A stretch of DNA of 64,000 bases from Xanthomonas arboricola pv. populi (GTDB taxonomy: Bacteria > Pseudomonadota > Gammaproteobacteria > Xanthomonadales > Xanthomonadaceae): NCBI RefSeq assembly GCF_002939945.1, contig NZ_MDEB01000001.1, positions 1-64,000 of the forward strand, in the 5' to 3' direction. The position numbers were made by a program, and so were the translations under genes. This document shows positions 48,818 to 59,403 of this stretch, piece after piece. Every line of letters begins with the position of its first letter. Within the stretch, counting starts at the first letter, position 1. The notes below the pieces were generated by a model. That model was not told where the DNA came from. It saw only the letters and a program-made list of their open reading frames with translations, and searched no databases.

Positions 48818-49801
48818 TTACACGCCTGAAGCCTGCCGTACAGCGGAACGTTGACCGAGGAAGCCGACAAGTGCGCTTTCCAATCGGTGCCGGTCACGCT
48901 CCGGGTCGAACCAGCGCGCATCGAGCTCGCCACGCAGCCAGGTGAGTTGGCGCTTGGCCAGTTGACGGGTGGCCTGCACCGCCTTGGCGCGGAAGTCGGC
49001 CAGGCGACCGGCCCCATCCAGATACTCCCAGGCCTGGCGATACCCCACCGCGCGCACCGCGGGCAGATCCAGCGGCGCAGCGACCGCACGCAGTTGCGGC
49101 AGTGCCCGCAGACGTTCCACTTCGCCCAGAAAGTCCTGTGCCAGCATCGTATCCAGGCGTTGTTCGATGCGCGCGTGCAGCACTGCGCGCTCGCGCGGTG
49201 CCAGCACCATCTTCAGCACCCGCACCGGCAAGCGCGGGCCAGGCGGTAGCGCCTGCCAGTAGCTGATCGGCCTGCCGCTGATACGGTAGACCTCCAGGGC
49301 GCGCTGGATCCGTTGCGGATCGGTGATATGGATCCGCGCCGCCGCGACCGGGTCCACGTCCGCCAGTCGCGCGTGCATCTGGGCCCAACCAAGCTGCGCG
49401 GCCTCGGACGCGATTGCCGAGCGCACCGCCGGATCGGCCTCGGGCAACTGCGACAGGCCTTCCAGCAAGGCGCGGAAGTAGAGCCCGGTGCCGCCGGCCA
49501 GAATCGGCAGCTTGCCGCGCGCCACGATCTGCTCGATCGCCTGCCGCGCATCGCTGGCGAATTCCGCCGCCGAGTAAATCTGCCAGGGGTCGCGCAGATC
49601 GATGAGGTGATGCGGCACCGCCGCGCGCATCGCGGCATCCGGCTTGGCCGCACCGATGTCCAGGCCGCGGTACACCAGCGCCGAGTCGACGCTGACGATC
49701 TCGCCGTTCCAGCGCGCCGCGGCGTCCAGTGCCAGCGCAGTCTTGCCGCTGGCGGTCGGACCCATCAGCGCAATCACCAGCGGGCGTCGGTCGGCGGGCA
49801 T
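48818..49801 (-). CDS. miaA: tRNA dimethylallyltransferase
   Basis: MiaA adds the dimethylallyl group to A37 of tRNAs reading UNN codons. The 327-aa protein has P-loop [45 protein letters not shown] and [12 protein letters not shown]. Its ATG overlaps the folP stop by one base (TGATG), so folP-miaA-hfq-hflX probably form one transcript. Confidence 0.97.
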   Translation of the reverse strand: MPADRRPLVIALMGPTASGKTALALDAAARWNGEIVSVDSALVYRGLDIGAAKPDAAMRAAVPHHLIDLRDPWQIYSAAEFASDARQAIEQIVARGKLPILAGGTGLYFRALLEGLSQLPEADPAVRSAIASEAAQLGWAQMHARLADVDPVAAARIHITDPQRIQRALEVYRISGRPISYWQALPPGPRLPVRVLKMVLAPRERAVLHARIEQRLDTMLAQDFLGEVERLRALPQLRAVAAPLDLPAVRAVGYRQAWEYLDGAGRLADFRAKAVQATRQLAKRQLTWLRGELDARWFDPERDRHRLESALVGFLGQRSAVRQASGV

Positions 49802-50703
49802 CAGTCCTCGTCCGGCCAGCGCATGCCCGGTGCCGCAGGCGCGCTCACGCGCGGCAACGGAATGGCCGCCATTGCGTTCCACACCTTCAAGGCATCCACG
49901 GTGGCGGCCACATCGTGCACGCGCAACAACATCGCGCCGTGCTGGGCGGCGATCAGATGCGCGGCGACCGAGCCATGCACACGCTCGGCTGCGCGCTTGC
50001 GCCCGGTCAGCTCACCGATGCTGCGCTTGCGCGACAGCCCCGCCAGCACCGGCAGGCCGAACTCCTGCAGGCGCTGCAACTGCGCCAGCACGGTCAGATT
50101 GTGCGTGGTGGTCTTGTCGAAGCCGAAGCCCGGGTCGAGGATCAACCGGCGCTTGTCGATCCCGGCCATTTCGGCCGCGAAGATGCGTTCGGCAAGGAAG
50201 CGATGCACTTCGGCCACCACGTCGTCGTAGTGCGGCGCATCCTGCATCGCATGTGGCGCGCTGCGTGCATGCATCAACACCACCGGCACCCGCAATTCGG
50301 CCGCGGCATCCAGCGCACCTGGCGAGCGCAACGCGTGCACGTCGTTGAGCATGCCGGCGCCGGCCGCCACCGCCGCGCGCATCACCTCCGGCTTGAAGGT
50401 ATCCACACTGATCGGCACGTCGGTCTGCTGCGCCAACGCCTGGATCACCGGGATCACGCGCTGCAGTTCTTCCTCCAGCGACACCGGTGTGGCGCCGGGA
50501 CGGGTGGATTCACCGCCGACATCCAGCACCGCAGCGCCCTGCTCGACCAGACCCAGGCCATGCGCGATGGCGGCCTCGCAGCTGGCGTATTGGCCTCCGT
50601 CGGAAAACGAATCCGGCGTGACATTGACGATCCCCATCACCTGCGGCGCATCCAGTCGCAGCTCGCGACCGGCGCAATCCAGTTTGAGGGCGGTGTCGAA
50701 CAT
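49801..50703 (-). CDS. folP: dihydropteroate synthase
   Basis: FolP joins p-aminobenzoate to the pterin in folate synthesis and is the sulfonamide target. The 300-aa TIM barrel has [40 protein letters not shown] and [16 protein letters not shown] 50703 has AGGAGACACC upstream. It follows ftsH in the usual order, but a strong hairpin separates them. Confidence 0.97.
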   Translation of the reverse strand: MFDTALKLDCAGRELRLDAPQVMGIVNVTPDSFSDGGQYASCEAAIAHGLGLVEQGAAVLDVGGESTRPGATPVSLEEELQRVIPVIQALAQQTDVPISVDTFKPEVMRAAVAAGAGMLNDVHALRSPGALDAAAELRVPVVLMHARSAPHAMQDAPHYDDVVAEVHRFLAERIFAAEMAGIDKRRLILDPGFGFDKTTTHNLTVLAQLQRLQEFGLPVLAGLSRKRSIGELTGRKRAAERVHGSVAAHLIAAQHGAMLLRVHDVAATVDALKVWNAMAAIPLPRVSAPAAPGMRWPDED

Positions 50704-50763
50704 CGATGGTGTCTCCTTGAATGATTGCGGTAGGACCTGATCGGGCGATGCGGCCCTACAACG

Positions 50764-50797
50764 CATCAAGGCCGGGAATCGCTTCCCGGCCTTGATG
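50764..50797 (-). terminator. hairpin between ftsH and folP
   Basis: A perfect 15-bp stem (CATCAAGGCCGGGAA at 50764-50778 with its complement at 50783-50797) and a TCGC loop lie 30 nt after the ftsH stop. No T-run follows on the minus strand, so termination may be partial. Confidence 0.65.
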
Positions 50798-50827
50798 AAT
50801 GCGTCTACAGCTAACCGATGACTGGCG

Positions 50828-52774
50828 TTACAGCTGCTCGGCCGGCCCGGCGATCGGGGGCAACGGACGCGGGCTGCCCTTGTCGTTGCTATTGCCACCG
50901 TCCTTGTCGGACTTGCCCCAGCCCGCCGGCGGCGGCGGCTCGCGGCCTTCCATGATGGCGTCGATCTGCGGCACGTCGATGGTCTCGTACTGCAGCAGCA
51001 GCTGCGACATCGCATGTAGCTTGTCCAGGTTCTCGGTGAGGATGGCCTTGGTCTTGCTGTAGGCCTTGTCCAGGATCGAACGCACCACTTCGTCGATCAT
51101 GCGCGCGGTCTCGTCGGAGACGTTCTTGTGCTGGGTCACCGAACGACCCAGGAACACTTCGTCTTCCTCCTCGCCGTAGGCCACCGGGCCAAGCTCGTCT
51201 GACAGGCCCCACTTGGTGACCATGTTGCGCGCCATCTTGGTCGCACGCTCGATGTCGTTGGACGCACCGGTGGTGACCTTGTCGCCGCCGAAGATCAGTT
51301 CTTCCGCCACCCGGCCGCCATACAGCGAGCACAGCTGCGACTCGATCGCCACGCGGTTCATCGAATAACGGTCGCCTTCCGGCAGATACATCGTCACGCC
51401 GAGGGCGCGACCGCGCGGAATGATCGTGACCTTGTAGACCGGGTCGTGCTCGGGCACCAGACGGCCGACGATGGCGTGACCTGCCTCGTGGTAAGCGGTC
51501 AGCGTCTTCTCGTCCTCGCTCATGGCCATCGAGCGGCGCTCGGCACCCATCAGGATCTTGTCGCGGGCACGGTCGAAGTGGTCCATGCGGACTTCCTTCT
51601 CGCTGCCACGTGCGGCAAACAACGCCGCCTCGTTACACAGGTTGGCCAGGTCGGCACCGGAGAACCCCGGCGTACCGCGTGCGATGACCATCGGCACCAC
51701 GTCGTCGGCCAACGGCAGCTTGCGCATGTGCACACGCAGGATCTGCTCGCGCCCCTTGACGTCCGGCAGGCCGACCACGACCTGGCGATCGAAACGGCCC
51801 GGACGCAGCAGCGCCGGATCCAGCACATCGGGACGGTTGGTTGCGGCGATCACGATCACGCCTTCGCCACCTTCGAAACCGTCCATCTCGACCAGCAACT
51901 GGTTCAGGGTCTGCTCGCGCTCGTCATGTCCACCGCCCAGACCGGCGCCGCGATGACGGCCCACGGCATCGATTTCGTCGATGAAGATGATGCATGGCGC
52001 ATGCTTCTTGGCCTGCTCGAACATGTCGCGCACACGGCTGGCGCCAACGCCCACGAACATCTCGACGAAGTCGGAACCGGAGATGCTGAAGAACGGCACC
52101 TTGGCCTCGCCGGCAATCGCCTTGGCGAGCAGCGTCTTGCCGGTACCCGGCGGGCCGACCATCAACACGCCGCGCGGAATCTTGCCGCCCAGCTTGGTGA
52201 ACTTGGTCGGGTCGCGCAGGAAGTCGACCAGCTCGCCGACTTCTTCCTTGGCCTCGTCGCAACCGGCAACGTCGGCAAAGGTGATCTTGACCTGATCCTC
52301 GCCCTGCAGCTTGGCGCGCGACTTGCCGAAACTCATCGCACCCTTGGCACCACCGCCACCGCCCTGCATCTGGCGCATGATGAACAGCCAGAAGCCGATG
52401 ATCAGGATGACCGGCAGGAAATTGAGCACCAACGACCAGAAACCGGGCCCGGTGGAGGGCTTCTGGCGGGTCATTTCGATGTTCTTGCTATACAGCACGT
52501 CGACCAGCTTGTCGTCGCGCGGCCCATAGACGGTGGCTTCGCTGCCGTCGGTGCGCTTGAAGCGGATCGCGTTGACCGCCAGATTGGTCTCGTCGGTGTA
52601 GTCCACCGATTTGACGCGGCCGGAGTCCACTTCCTTCAGGAACTGGGTGTAGGTGATCGAGTCGGGGCCGACACCGCCCGCCATCCGCGGCGAGAAGCTC
52701 TGGAAGACGACCATCAGCACAACCGCGACGACCACCCACAGCAGCAGATTCTTGGTCAAGTCGTTCATCCTCAT
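50828..52774 (-). CDS. ftsH: ATP-dependent zinc metalloprotease FtsH
   Basis: This 648-aa membrane protease degrades misfolded membrane proteins and regulators such as LpxC. Two transmembrane segments flank a periplasmic domain ([35 protein letters not shown]). The AAA module has GPPGTGKT and [13 protein letters not shown], and the zinc site is HEAGH. The C-terminus is Pro-rich. ATG 52774 is preferred (GGAG 5 nt upstream); ATG 52768 is possible. Confidence 0.98.
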   Translation of the reverse strand: MRMNDLTKNLLLWVVVAVVLMVVFQSFSPRMAGGVGPDSITYTQFLKEVDSGRVKSVDYTDETNLAVNAIRFKRTDGSEATVYGPRDDKLVDVLYSKNIEMTRQKPSTGPGFWSLVLNFLPVILIIGFWLFIMRQMQGGGGGAKGAMSFGKSRAKLQGEDQVKITFADVAGCDEAKEEVGELVDFLRDPTKFTKLGGKIPRGVLMVGPPGTGKTLLAKAIAGEAKVPFFSISGSDFVEMFVGVGASRVRDMFEQAKKHAPCIIFIDEIDAVGRHRGAGLGGGHDEREQTLNQLLVEMDGFEGGEGVIVIAATNRPDVLDPALLRPGRFDRQVVVGLPDVKGREQILRVHMRKLPLADDVVPMVIARGTPGFSGADLANLCNEAALFAARGSEKEVRMDHFDRARDKILMGAERRSMAMSEDEKTLTAYHEAGHAIVGRLVPEHDPVYKVTIIPRGRALGVTMYLPEGDRYSMNRVAIESQLCSLYGGRVAEELIFGGDKVTTGASNDIERATKMARNMVTKWGLSDELGPVAYGEEEDEVFLGRSVTQHKNVSDETARMIDEVVRSILDKAYSKTKAILTENLDKLHAMSQLLLQYETIDVPQIDAIMEGREPPPPAGWGKSDKDGGNSNDKGSPRPLPPIAGPAEQL

Positions 52775-52828
52775 TGGCTCCGGTGCCCTCTACTCTTCAA
52801 TTCTTGAAACACGGTGGTCATTGGCAGC

Positions 52829-53461
52829 TTACTTGATCTGGACACGCTTGCCCTGACCGAGCGCATAAACTTCCGGGGAGCGCTTGCGCGAGGCCGCCGG
52901 TTTGCGAATCGTCACCTTGTCATAGCGGCGGCGAAGCTCACGAATGTAGTCGTCGGACCCGACACCCTGAAACAGCTTGATCAGGAACGCCCCGCCCGGT
53001 TTGAGGTGGGTGTCGGCAAATTCCATCGCCAGTTCCGCCAGGTGCATCATCCGCGGCTGGTCGACCGCATCCATGCCACTCTTATTGGGGGCCATATCCG
53101 ACAGCACAAGGTCCACCGGCACATCGCCCAGCATCGCCTCGAATTCCGATAGGACGGTTTGCTCCCTGAAGTCGCCGTGAAGGAACTCCACGCCGGCCAG
53201 CGGCGGCATCTCCAGGATATCCAGCGCCACCACCCGGCCGTTGTCGCCCATGGACTTGCGTACCTGCTGCGACCAGCCGCCCGGCGCGGCGCCCAGGTCG
53301 ACCACCACCATGCCCGGCTTGAGCAGACGGTCGCGCTGGAGCAGTTCTTCCAGCTTGTAGGCCGCGCGCGAGCGCATGCCTTCGGCCTGCGCCTTCTTGA
53401 CGAACGGATCGGCGAAGTGTTCCTTGAGCCAGCGCTGGCTGCTTTTACTACGGGAAGGCAT
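52829..53461 (-). CDS. rlmE: 23S rRNA 2'-O-methyltransferase RlmE (FtsJ/RrmJ)
   Basis: RlmE methylates U2552 of 23S rRNA. The 210-aa protein has VVDLGAAPGGWSQQV (SAM site), ALDILEMPPLAGVEFLHGDF, DLVLSDMAPNKSG and FLIKLFQGVG, giving the K-D-K-E tetrad. It precedes ftsH by 54 nt on the same strand and is divergent from yhbY, as in E. coli. Confidence 0.97.
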   Translation of the reverse strand: MPSRSKSSQRWLKEHFADPFVKKAQAEGMRSRAAYKLEELLQRDRLLKPGMVVVDLGAAPGGWSQQVRKSMGDNGRVVALDILEMPPLAGVEFLHGDFREQTVLSEFEAMLGDVPVDLVLSDMAPNKSGMDAVDQPRMMHLAELAMEFADTHLKPGGAFLIKLFQGVGSDDYIRELRRRYDKVTIRKPAASRKRSPEVYALGQGKRVQIK

Positions 53462-53526
53462 CGGCAAAGGGGTCTGAACGGGTCGCCATGATACCCTGAA
53501 CACCCTTTGCTTCCCTTTGATCCTGC

Positions 53527-53832
53527 ATGTCCATTGTTCTCACCTCCGCCCAGAACCGTTTCCTGCGCGGCCAGGCCCACGATCTCAAGGCACTGCTGCA
53601 AACCGGCGGCAAAGGGGTCACGCCGGCATTTCTGGCCGAACTTGAGGAAGTGCTCGAGCGCCACGAATTGATCAAGGTGAAGGTGACATCGGAGGATCGC
53701 GAGGCCCGTGACGCCATGATCGCCGAACTGACCCGGCAGACCGGTAGCGCGCTGGTGCAGCGGATCGGGCATGTCGCCATCTTGTACCGCCCCAGCAAGG
53801 AAAAGCGTCAGATCGTGCTGCCGCGCGGCTGA
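53527..53832 (+). CDS. yhbY: ribosome assembly RNA-binding protein YhbY
   Basis: This 101-aa CRM-domain protein is associated with pre-50S subunits. It has KALLQTGGKGVTPAFLAELEE (GxxG-type loop), HELIKVKV and GHVAILYRPSKE. It is divergent from rlmE by 65 nt and 15 nt before the next gene. Confidence 0.95.
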   Translation: MSIVLTSAQNRFLRGQAHDLKALLQTGGKGVTPAFLAELEEVLERHELIKVKVTSEDREARDAMIAELTRQTGSALVQRIGHVAILYRPSKEKRQIVLPRG

Positions 53833-53847
53833 CCCGACGAGTTCGCC

Positions 53848-54222
53848 ATGCCTTTAAGCCAGGAACACCCCGACTACACCTATGCGCTGCGCGCGGCCGA
53901 TGGCCGGCATGCCAAGGTGAACGACCGGATTCTGCAGCGCAGCTTCATCCTGATGCCCGACGAGCTGGTGGAAGGCTGGCCGGTGTCCGGCCTGGAACAG
54001 CTCCAGGTCGCGCATATGGACGCGGTGCTGGCGCTTGCCCCGGCGGTGATCCTGCTTGGCACCGGCGAGCGGCAGCAGTTCCCGAAAACGGACGTACTGG
54101 CAGCCTGCCTGACCCGCGGCATCGGCCTGGAAGCGATGACCAATGCGGCCGCGGCGCGCACCTACAACGTGCTGGCCAGCGAAGGCCGCCGGGTGGCGCT
54201 GGCAATGATTCTGGAAGGCTGA
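53848..54222 (+). CDS. Mth938-like domain protein (DUF498)
   Basis: This 124-aa protein of the Mth938/NDUFAF3 fold has ILMPDELVEGWPVSGLEQLQ, VILLGTGERQQFP and GLEAMTNAAAARTYNVLASEGRRVALAMIL. The eukaryotic relative assists complex I assembly; the bacterial role is unknown. It follows yhbY closely. Its stop codon lies in the first unit of a GAATCGG tandem repeat. Confidence 0.85.
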   Translation: MPLSQEHPDYTYALRAADGRHAKVNDRILQRSFILMPDELVEGWPVSGLEQLQVAHMDAVLALAPAVILLGTGERQQFPKTDVLAACLTRGIGLEAMTNAAAARTYNVLASEGRRVALAMILEG

Positions 54223-54269
54223 ATCGGGAATCGGGAATCGGGAATCGGGAATCGGGAATCGGGAATCGG
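54221..54269 (+). repeat. seven tandem GAATCGG units
   Basis: Seven exact copies of the 7-bp unit GAATCGG begin within the stop codon of the Mth938-like gene. A related inverted array, reading GAATCGGGAGTAGGGAATAG on the minus strand, lies at 54388-54413 and reaches the stop of nlpD. Confidence 0.9.
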
Positions 54270-54286
54270 GAAAGCAGGCTGGACTG

Positions 54287-54310
54287 AAATTTCGCTGTCA
54301 AGCGAAATTT
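54287..54310. terminator. hairpin between convergent genes
   Basis: AAATTTCGCT (54287-54296) and AGCGAAATTT (54301-54310) form a perfect stem with a GTCA loop. It lies between the convergent Mth938-like and nlpD genes; with A and T at the ends it could stop transcription in both directions. Confidence 0.55.
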
Positions 54311-54387
54311 GACCAAGCCTTAGATGCCCTGTTCATGCCAGGCGTCATTCGCCACCCATCGATAAAGTCCCGGCCCAAGGCTGTTGC

Positions 54388-54413
54388 GATTCCCTATTCC
54401 CTACTCCCGATTC
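54388..54413 (-). repeat. inverted GAATCGGG-type repeat at the nlpD stop
   Basis: On the minus strand the nlpD stop TGA continues as ATCGGGAGTAGGGAATAG and then GGAATCGC, a degenerate version of the array at 54221-54269 in opposite orientation. The two arrays bound a 118-bp centre. Confidence 0.75.
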
Positions 54414-55188
54414 ACTTCTTCGGCAGATACAACAGCGGATCCACCGGCTTGCCGTTGTAGCGGATCTCGAAGTGCAGCATGTCGCGGGCGGCGCCGCTGC
54501 GGCCCATCTCGGCGATCTGCTGGCCGGCCTTGACGCTCTGGCCTTCGTTGAGCAGGCGCTTGCGGTTGTGCCCATAGGCCGACAGCCATTGGTCGTTGTG
54601 CTTGATGATGATCAGCTCGCCGTAGCCGACCAGGCCGGCGCCGGAGTACACCACCACGCCATCGGCCGCGGCACGTACCGCCTGCCCGCTGGCACCGGCG
54701 ATGTCCACGCCCTGCTTGGTGGTCTCACCGCTGACGAAGGTGCCGACCACCACGCCATCGGCCGGCCAGCGCCACGGAAATCCGCTGCTGACCGGCGCTG
54801 CGATCGGGGCGCTCGGGCGCGGCGGAACCACCGTGCCGGCGGTGGAAGTGCCGCCGCCCGGCCTGCTGGCGCCGGGCGGATAGAGCTTGAGGGTCTGGCC
54901 GGGATAGATGGTGTTCGGCGAAGACAGGCCATTCCAGGCCGCCAGATCCGGCGCGGTGATGTTGGTGCGGCGCGAGATGGCGTACAGCGTGTCGCCGCGC
55001 TGGACGGTGACGGTCGCACCCGGGCGCGGCACCGACGGACGCGGGGCCGCGGAGGGGCGCGCGGACGACGAACCACCGCCTGCTCCGGGCGAACGCACCA
55101 CCGTGGCGCTGCTGCAGGCGCCCAGCCCGACGGCGATTGCGAGCAGGACCGCTGTCTTACGTACCGAATTCATCTGCAACTTGCTCAT
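54412..55188 (-). CDS. nlpD: NlpD-like lipoprotein, LysM and degenerate LytM domains
   Basis: This 258-aa lipoprotein (AIAVGLGACSS) activates cell-wall amidases at division. A LysM domain lies at about residues 57-103 (VTVQRGDTLYAISRRTNI, WNGLSSPNTIYPGQTLKL), then a Pro/Ser-rich linker and an M23/LytM fold (QGVDIAGASGQAVRAAADGVVVYSG; HFEIRYNGKPVDPLLYL). Zinc-binding residues of active M23 enzymes are changed (KQGVD for HxGxD, HFE for HxH), so it is probably an activator, not an endopeptidase. ATG 55188 overlaps the yqaA stop. No rpoS follows, unlike E. coli. Confidence 0.92.
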   Translation of the reverse strand: MSKLQMNSVRKTAVLLAIAVGLGACSSATVVRSPGAGGGSSSARPSAAPRPSVPRPGATVTVQRGDTLYAISRRTNITAPDLAAWNGLSSPNTIYPGQTLKLYPPGASRPGGGTSTAGTVVPPRPSAPIAAPVSSGFPWRWPADGVVVGTFVSGETTKQGVDIAGASGQAVRAAADGVVVYSGAGLVGYGELIIIKHNDQWLSAYGHNRKRLLNEGQSVKAGQQIAEMGRSGAARDMLHFEIRYNGKPVDPLLYLPKK

Positions 55189-55799
55189 CCGTTGGTTGTC
55201 TTCCACACCAGCCACCCTGCTCCCACCGCCAGCACCGCCATGGCCACCCAGCCCAGCGGCTCGATCCAGCGATGCAACGCGGCTTCGGCACGCGCCCCGC
55301 CCAGGCGGATCGCGCCGGCCACCAGATATACGCGCTTGCCGCGCCCCACCAGCATGCTGGCGATGAAGGGCAGGATCGGCACGCCGACCACGCCCGACGC
55401 CCAGGTAAAGATCTTCAACGGAATCGGCGTGAAGCCCACCAGCACCAGCGCCCAGAAGGCTTTCCACGGCGAATCGGCGACCAGCGTGCGCAGGGTTTCG
55501 ATCTGCGCCTGGATCTTCGCGCTCCAGCCCAGCCATTCGATCAGCGGCTGCAATGCGGCGAAGGCGAAATGGCCCAGCAGATACCCAACCAGCGCACCGC
55601 AGACCGAGCCGATCAGGCTCAAGGTGGCGAACCACAAGGCGCGCCGGGGTTCGGCCAGCGACATCGGCGCCAGCATCACCTCCGGGGGCACCGGGAAGAT
55701 GAAACCCTCCACGAAACTGAGGCCGGTCAGCAGCGCCGGAGCGCGGCGATTGCGCGACCAACGAATGGCCACGTCGTACAACGGCCCGAAGATCTTCAT
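55185..55799 (-). CDS. yqaA: YqaA/DedA-family membrane protein
   Basis: This 204-aa inner-membrane protein has about four hydrophobic segments and VEGFIFPVPPEVMLAPMSL, SVCGALVGYLLGHFAF and LVGFTPIPLKIFTWASGVVGVP, as in YqaA (SNARE-associated family). Biochemical role unknown. It lies between pcm (18 nt) and nlpD (ATGA overlap). Confidence 0.88.
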   Translation of the reverse strand: MKIFGPLYDVAIRWSRNRRAPALLTGLSFVEGFIFPVPPEVMLAPMSLAEPRRALWFATLSLIGSVCGALVGYLLGHFAFAALQPLIEWLGWSAKIQAQIETLRTLVADSPWKAFWALVLVGFTPIPLKIFTWASGVVGVPILPFIASMLVGRGKRVYLVAGAIRLGGARAEAALHRWIEPLGWVAMAVLAVGAGWLVWKTTNG

Positions 55800-55817
55800 C
55801 GAGGAACTCTCATGGAT

Positions 55818-56495
55818 TCAATCCAGCATGCCCGACAACAGCGGGACGAACGTGACCGGCGCCAGAACCTGCTGTTCGATCGCACCGTCGGCACCGCGCG
55901 TGAGTTGCACCAGCGATTGCGACGAGGCGCCACCGACCGGGGCGACCAGCCGCCCGCCGACCGCCAGTTGATCGACCAGGGCATCGACCAGCGCCGGGGC
56001 GGCGGCGGTGACCACGATGGCGTCGTAGGGGCCGTGTTCGGGCCAACCGATGCGGCCGTCGTCGTGCTTGCTGCGCACATTCATGCCCAGATGCCGGAAG
56101 CGCTTGCGCGCCTGCCGCAGCAGGTCGCCGATGCGCTCGACCGTGTACACCTCCAGCCCCAGCGCGGCCAGGATCGCGCCCTGGTAGCCGGAGCCGGTGC
56201 CCACTTCGAGCACCCTGGCCGGGCCGACCTGCAGCACCGCCTCGGTCATGCGCGCGACCACCCAGGGCTGCGAGATGGTCTGACCGTGGCCGATCGGCAA
56301 GGCGGTGTCTTCGTAGGCGCGCGAGGCCAGCGCTTCGTCGATGAACAGATGGCGCGGCACCGTGCGCACCGCGTTGAGCGTGGCCTCGTCCTGGATGCCA
56401 GCCTCGCGCAGGCGCTCGACCAGCCGGTCGCGCACGCGTTGCGAGGTCATGCCGATCCCGACCGATTCCGGTTGCAGACGCAGCCTCGGCGTCAT
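55818..56495 (-). CDS. pcm: protein-L-isoaspartate O-methyltransferase
   Basis: Pcm repairs isoaspartyl damage using SAM. The 225-aa protein has [54 protein letters not shown] and [11 protein letters not shown]. Its ATG overlaps the surE stop (ATGA at 56492-56495). The surE-pcm-nlpD order is conserved in gammaproteobacteria. Confidence 0.97.
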   Translation of the reverse strand: MTPRLRLQPESVGIGMTSQRVRDRLVERLREAGIQDEATLNAVRTVPRHLFIDEALASRAYEDTALPIGHGQTISQPWVVARMTEAVLQVGPARVLEVGTGSGYQGAILAALGLEVYTVERIGDLLRQARKRFRHLGMNVRSKHDDGRIGWPEHGPYDAIVVTAAAPALVDALVDQLAVGGRLVAPVGGASSQSLVQLTRGADGAIEQQVLAPVTFVPLLSGMLD

Positions 56496-57271
56496 GCCGG
56501 CGTATCCAGCGCGGCGGTCAAGCCGCCCACCCAGCCGGCCACCGTCTCCAACGCCTGATAGCGGGTCAGATCGACATGGATCGGGGTGATCGAGATATGC
56601 CCGGTGCGCACGGCATGAAAGTCGGTGCCGGCGCCGGCGTCCTGCTCCGGCCCGGCCGGGCCGATCCAGTACACGGTGCGGCCGCGCGGATCGCGCTGCG
56701 GCACGCAGGGCTCGGACCGATGGCGGTTGCCGAGCCGGCTGACCTCGAAACCGAGCACATCCGACCAGGCCAGATCCGGCACGTTGACGTTGAGGATGGT
56801 GTCGGCTGGCAACGGGTCGGCCTTCAGCCGCGCCACGATCTCCACCGCGGCGCGCGCGGCGGTGTCGTAGTGATGCGCTTCGTGGTTGTGCGTCACCAGC
56901 GAGACCGCCACCGCGGGCAGGCCGAGGAAGCGGCCCTCCATCGCGGCGGACACGGTGCCCGAATAGATCACGTCGTCGCCGAGATTGGCCGAGTTGTTGA
57001 TGCCGGAGACCACGATGTCCGGGTCGTAATCGAGCATGCCGGTCAGCGCCAGATGCACGCAGTCGGTCGGCGTGCCGGCCACTGCGCAGGTCTGCGCGTC
57101 GATGCGGCGGGTACGGATCGGCACATCCAGCGTCAGCGAATTGCTGGCGCCGGAGCGGTCGCGGTCGGGCGCGACCACCATCACTTCATGACCGGCATGG
57201 CGCAGCGCCTCGGCCAAAATCTGGATGCCGGGGGCGTCGACACCGTCGTCGTTGCTAACCAGTACGCGCAT
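56492..57271 (-). CDS. surE: 5'/3'-nucleotidase SurE
   Basis: This 259-aa metal-dependent nucleotidase/exopolyphosphatase has [44 protein letters not shown] and [26 protein letters not shown] 57271 with GAGGAGTCCC upstream is the natural start. It is divergent from the smr gene. Confidence 0.97.
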   Translation of the reverse strand: MRVLVSNDDGVDAPGIQILAEALRHAGHEVMVVAPDRDRSGASNSLTLDVPIRTRRIDAQTCAVAGTPTDCVHLALTGMLDYDPDIVVSGINNSANLGDDVIYSGTVSAAMEGRFLGLPAVAVSLVTHNHEAHHYDTAARAAVEIVARLKADPLPADTILNVNVPDLAWSDVLGFEVSRLGNRHRSEPCVPQRDPRGRTVYWIGPAGPEQDAGAGTDFHAVRTGHISITPIHVDLTRYQALETVAGWVGGLTAALDTPA

Positions 57272-57370
57272 GGGACTCCTCGGAAAACCGGGCCATGATA
57301 CCGGATGCGTCCGCGCCCTTCGCGCTTGATCTTCGCTTGCACCTGAGGTTGGGCACGTTACGCTGTGAGC

Positions 57371-57910
57371 ATGTCGCATCCTGAAGACGAAGACGACGGC
57401 GCGCTGTTCCGCGCAGCGATCGGCGCGGTCAAGCCGATTCGTGAGGTCGCACCACCGGCCAATGCCAAACCGCGCCCCAAGCCGCGCGCGCGCATGGCAG
57501 AGCGCGACGATGCCGAAGCACACACCGAATTCGCACGCCTGCTGCGCGACAGTGCACCGTTGGAGGCGGGCGATACCGCCAGTTACCGACGCGAGAATCT
57601 TCCTGCCCGATTGTTTCAACGACTCAAGCGCGGTCAGTTTTCGATCCAGGACGAACTGGATCTGCATGGCGCCACCGCCACGCAGGCCGAATCCCTGCTG
57701 CGGCAGTTCCTGCTGGAGGCGCATGCGCACGACCATGGCTGCGTGCGCATCATCCATGGCAAGGGGCTGCAGTCGGACAATGGCGCGCCGGTGTTGAAGA
57801 ACCTGATGGATCGCCTGCTGCGTCAGCGCAACGACGTGCTGGCGTTTCATTCCGCGCCGGCCACGCAGGGTGGCACCGGGGCGTTGCTGGTGTTGCTGGC
57901 GCGGCGTTAG
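57371..57910 (+). CDS. Smr domain protein
   Basis: This 179-aa protein has a charged N-terminal half and a C-terminal Smr domain at about residues 95-178 ([58 protein letters not shown]). The LDLHG and HGKG motifs are intact. Stand-alone Smr proteins (YdaL/SmrA/SmrB) are nucleases; SmrB acts on collided ribosomes. It is the only plus-strand gene in the truD-surE interval. GTG 57365 is an alternative start. Confidence 0.9.
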   Translation: MSHPEDEDDGALFRAAIGAVKPIREVAPPANAKPRPKPRARMAERDDAEAHTEFARLLRDSAPLEAGDTASYRRENLPARLFQRLKRGQFSIQDELDLHGATATQAESLLRQFLLEAHAHDHGCVRIIHGKGLQSDNGAPVLKNLMDRLLRQRNDVLAFHSAPATQGGTGALLVLLARR

Positions 57911-58052
57911 GCCGATTGGGTGACGGGTTACCGACATAGATTGCAGGCACGCGCTTGCGTGGGGGACGGGCTGAGGGGCAGGCCCGTCGCGGCCTGGTCC
58001 GCTCCTACGGCGGTGACGGGTTTGCCGGGCGGCCAACGACAACCCGCCAGGC

Positions 58053-59162
58053 TCAGGCGTCGGACCGCATGCCGGTGTTGAGACGGCCGGCATCGCCGAC
58101 CTCGCCGAGTTCCCACAGCACTGCGGTGGCGTAGCAGCCCGGCGGCAATGCGAATTCGATCTGCAGGCTGTCCGCATCCAGCCAGCGGTACTGCAGCTGT
58201 TGCGGACGCAAGCGCAGTGCGCGGCGCTCCTGTTTCAAACCTGCGGCCTCCAGGCCGTGGCGCAGCACTTCGGATTGTGGATCGGACAACGCGCCCTGCT
58301 CCACCATCGCAGCCTGCCCGGTCGAACGCAGCTCACCGGCGCCCCACAATGGCCCGCTGGGATGGATATCGAAGCGCGCCAGGCGCTCTGCCAGTACATC
58401 GTTGAACGGCTCGGGACCGAACACGCTGCGCGAGCCATCCAGCGTCCACGCCTCGCCCTCCAGCGCGGTATCCCAGCTACCCTGCTTCACGCGTGCGGTG
58501 AGCACACGGTTGAACAACGCCGAGCGCGCCGCCGACAGCAGCATCGAGCGTTGATCGTTGCGCAGCCGCCGCCTGGATGCCGGCGCCGCTGACAAGGTGC
58601 CGTCGGCATTGGACAGGTAACCGAACATCGCCATCGCGGAGGCCACGTTGCCGCCATCGTGGCCGAAACGCTGCTCACCAAACCAGTTCGGGATACCGCG
58701 CGCGGCGATCGCCTGCAGGCGCTGTTCGATCGCAGCGCGCTCGCCCTGGACCTGGCGCAACGTCAACATGAAACGATTGCCCAGCAGTGCGCCGCGTTGC
58801 AGCTTGCGGTTGTGCCAGGTGCTGGCGATGACCTGCATTTCATCGTCGTCGAGCGTGGCGAGCTCCGGCGCGATGCGCTTGGGCAGATGCACGCTGAAGC
58901 GCTGCGTGGTCACCGCATGGCGGTCTTTCAGCCCGGCGTAGCTGACGCCCATCTCGGCGATCCCAGCCCAATGCGCGAGTTTTTTCGCGATATAGGCGGT
59001 GTTCTGCCCACGCTTGCGGATGGTGAGCAACAGGTGCTCGCCCTCGCCGGAGGGCTCGAAGGCCGGCAGCTCATCGACCTGAAAATCCTCGGGCGTGCTG
59101 CGCATTGCCGCGCCGAGGACTGCAGCGCCATGCGCGCGCGGCAGCAGAAAGGTGTCGCTCAT
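58053..59162 (-). CDS. truD: tRNA pseudouridine(13) synthase TruD
   Basis: TruD makes pseudouridine 13 in tRNA-Glu. The 369-aa protein has [42 protein letters not shown] (catalytic Asp in the LKDRHA motif), [12 protein letters not shown] and [14 protein letters not shown]. It lies 241 nt downstream of ispF. Confidence 0.97.
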   Translation of the reverse strand: MSDTFLLPRAHGAAVLGAAMRSTPEDFQVDELPAFEPSGEGEHLLLTIRKRGQNTAYIAKKLAHWAGIAEMGVSYAGLKDRHAVTTQRFSVHLPKRIAPELATLDDDEMQVIASTWHNRKLQRGALLGNRFMLTLRQVQGERAAIEQRLQAIAARGIPNWFGEQRFGHDGGNVASAMAMFGYLSNADGTLSAAPASRRRLRNDQRSMLLSAARSALFNRVLTARVKQGSWDTALEGEAWTLDGSRSVFGPEPFNDVLAERLARFDIHPSGPLWGAGELRSTGQAAMVEQGALSDPQSEVLRHGLEAAGLKQERRALRLRPQQLQYRWLDADSLQIEFALPPGCYATAVLWELGEVGDAGRLNTGMRSDA

Positions 59163-59403
59163 GCTGTGATTTACCTTCGCGCCGACAGGTCGTGCGCTAT
59201 GTGCCGAATGCCTCGGCGCGGTGGTGTCGCGTTGCAACGCCAAGATCAGCTCGGCGTGGTAACAGCGATCTGGAACGGCTAAAAAGACCTGGCCGGCGGT
59301 GGTCGGATGCGTGTGGACGGCACGCTCGGAACTGCAGGGTATGCGTGATGATCGCGGTGGCTGGCACCGTCCGCGCCGACAGCCGGTGAGTTGTTAGTCG
59401 CCG

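Noticed and set aside
54221-54269. CRISPR-like tandem array
   Set aside because: The unit is 7 bp with no spacers; it is a simple tandem repeat.
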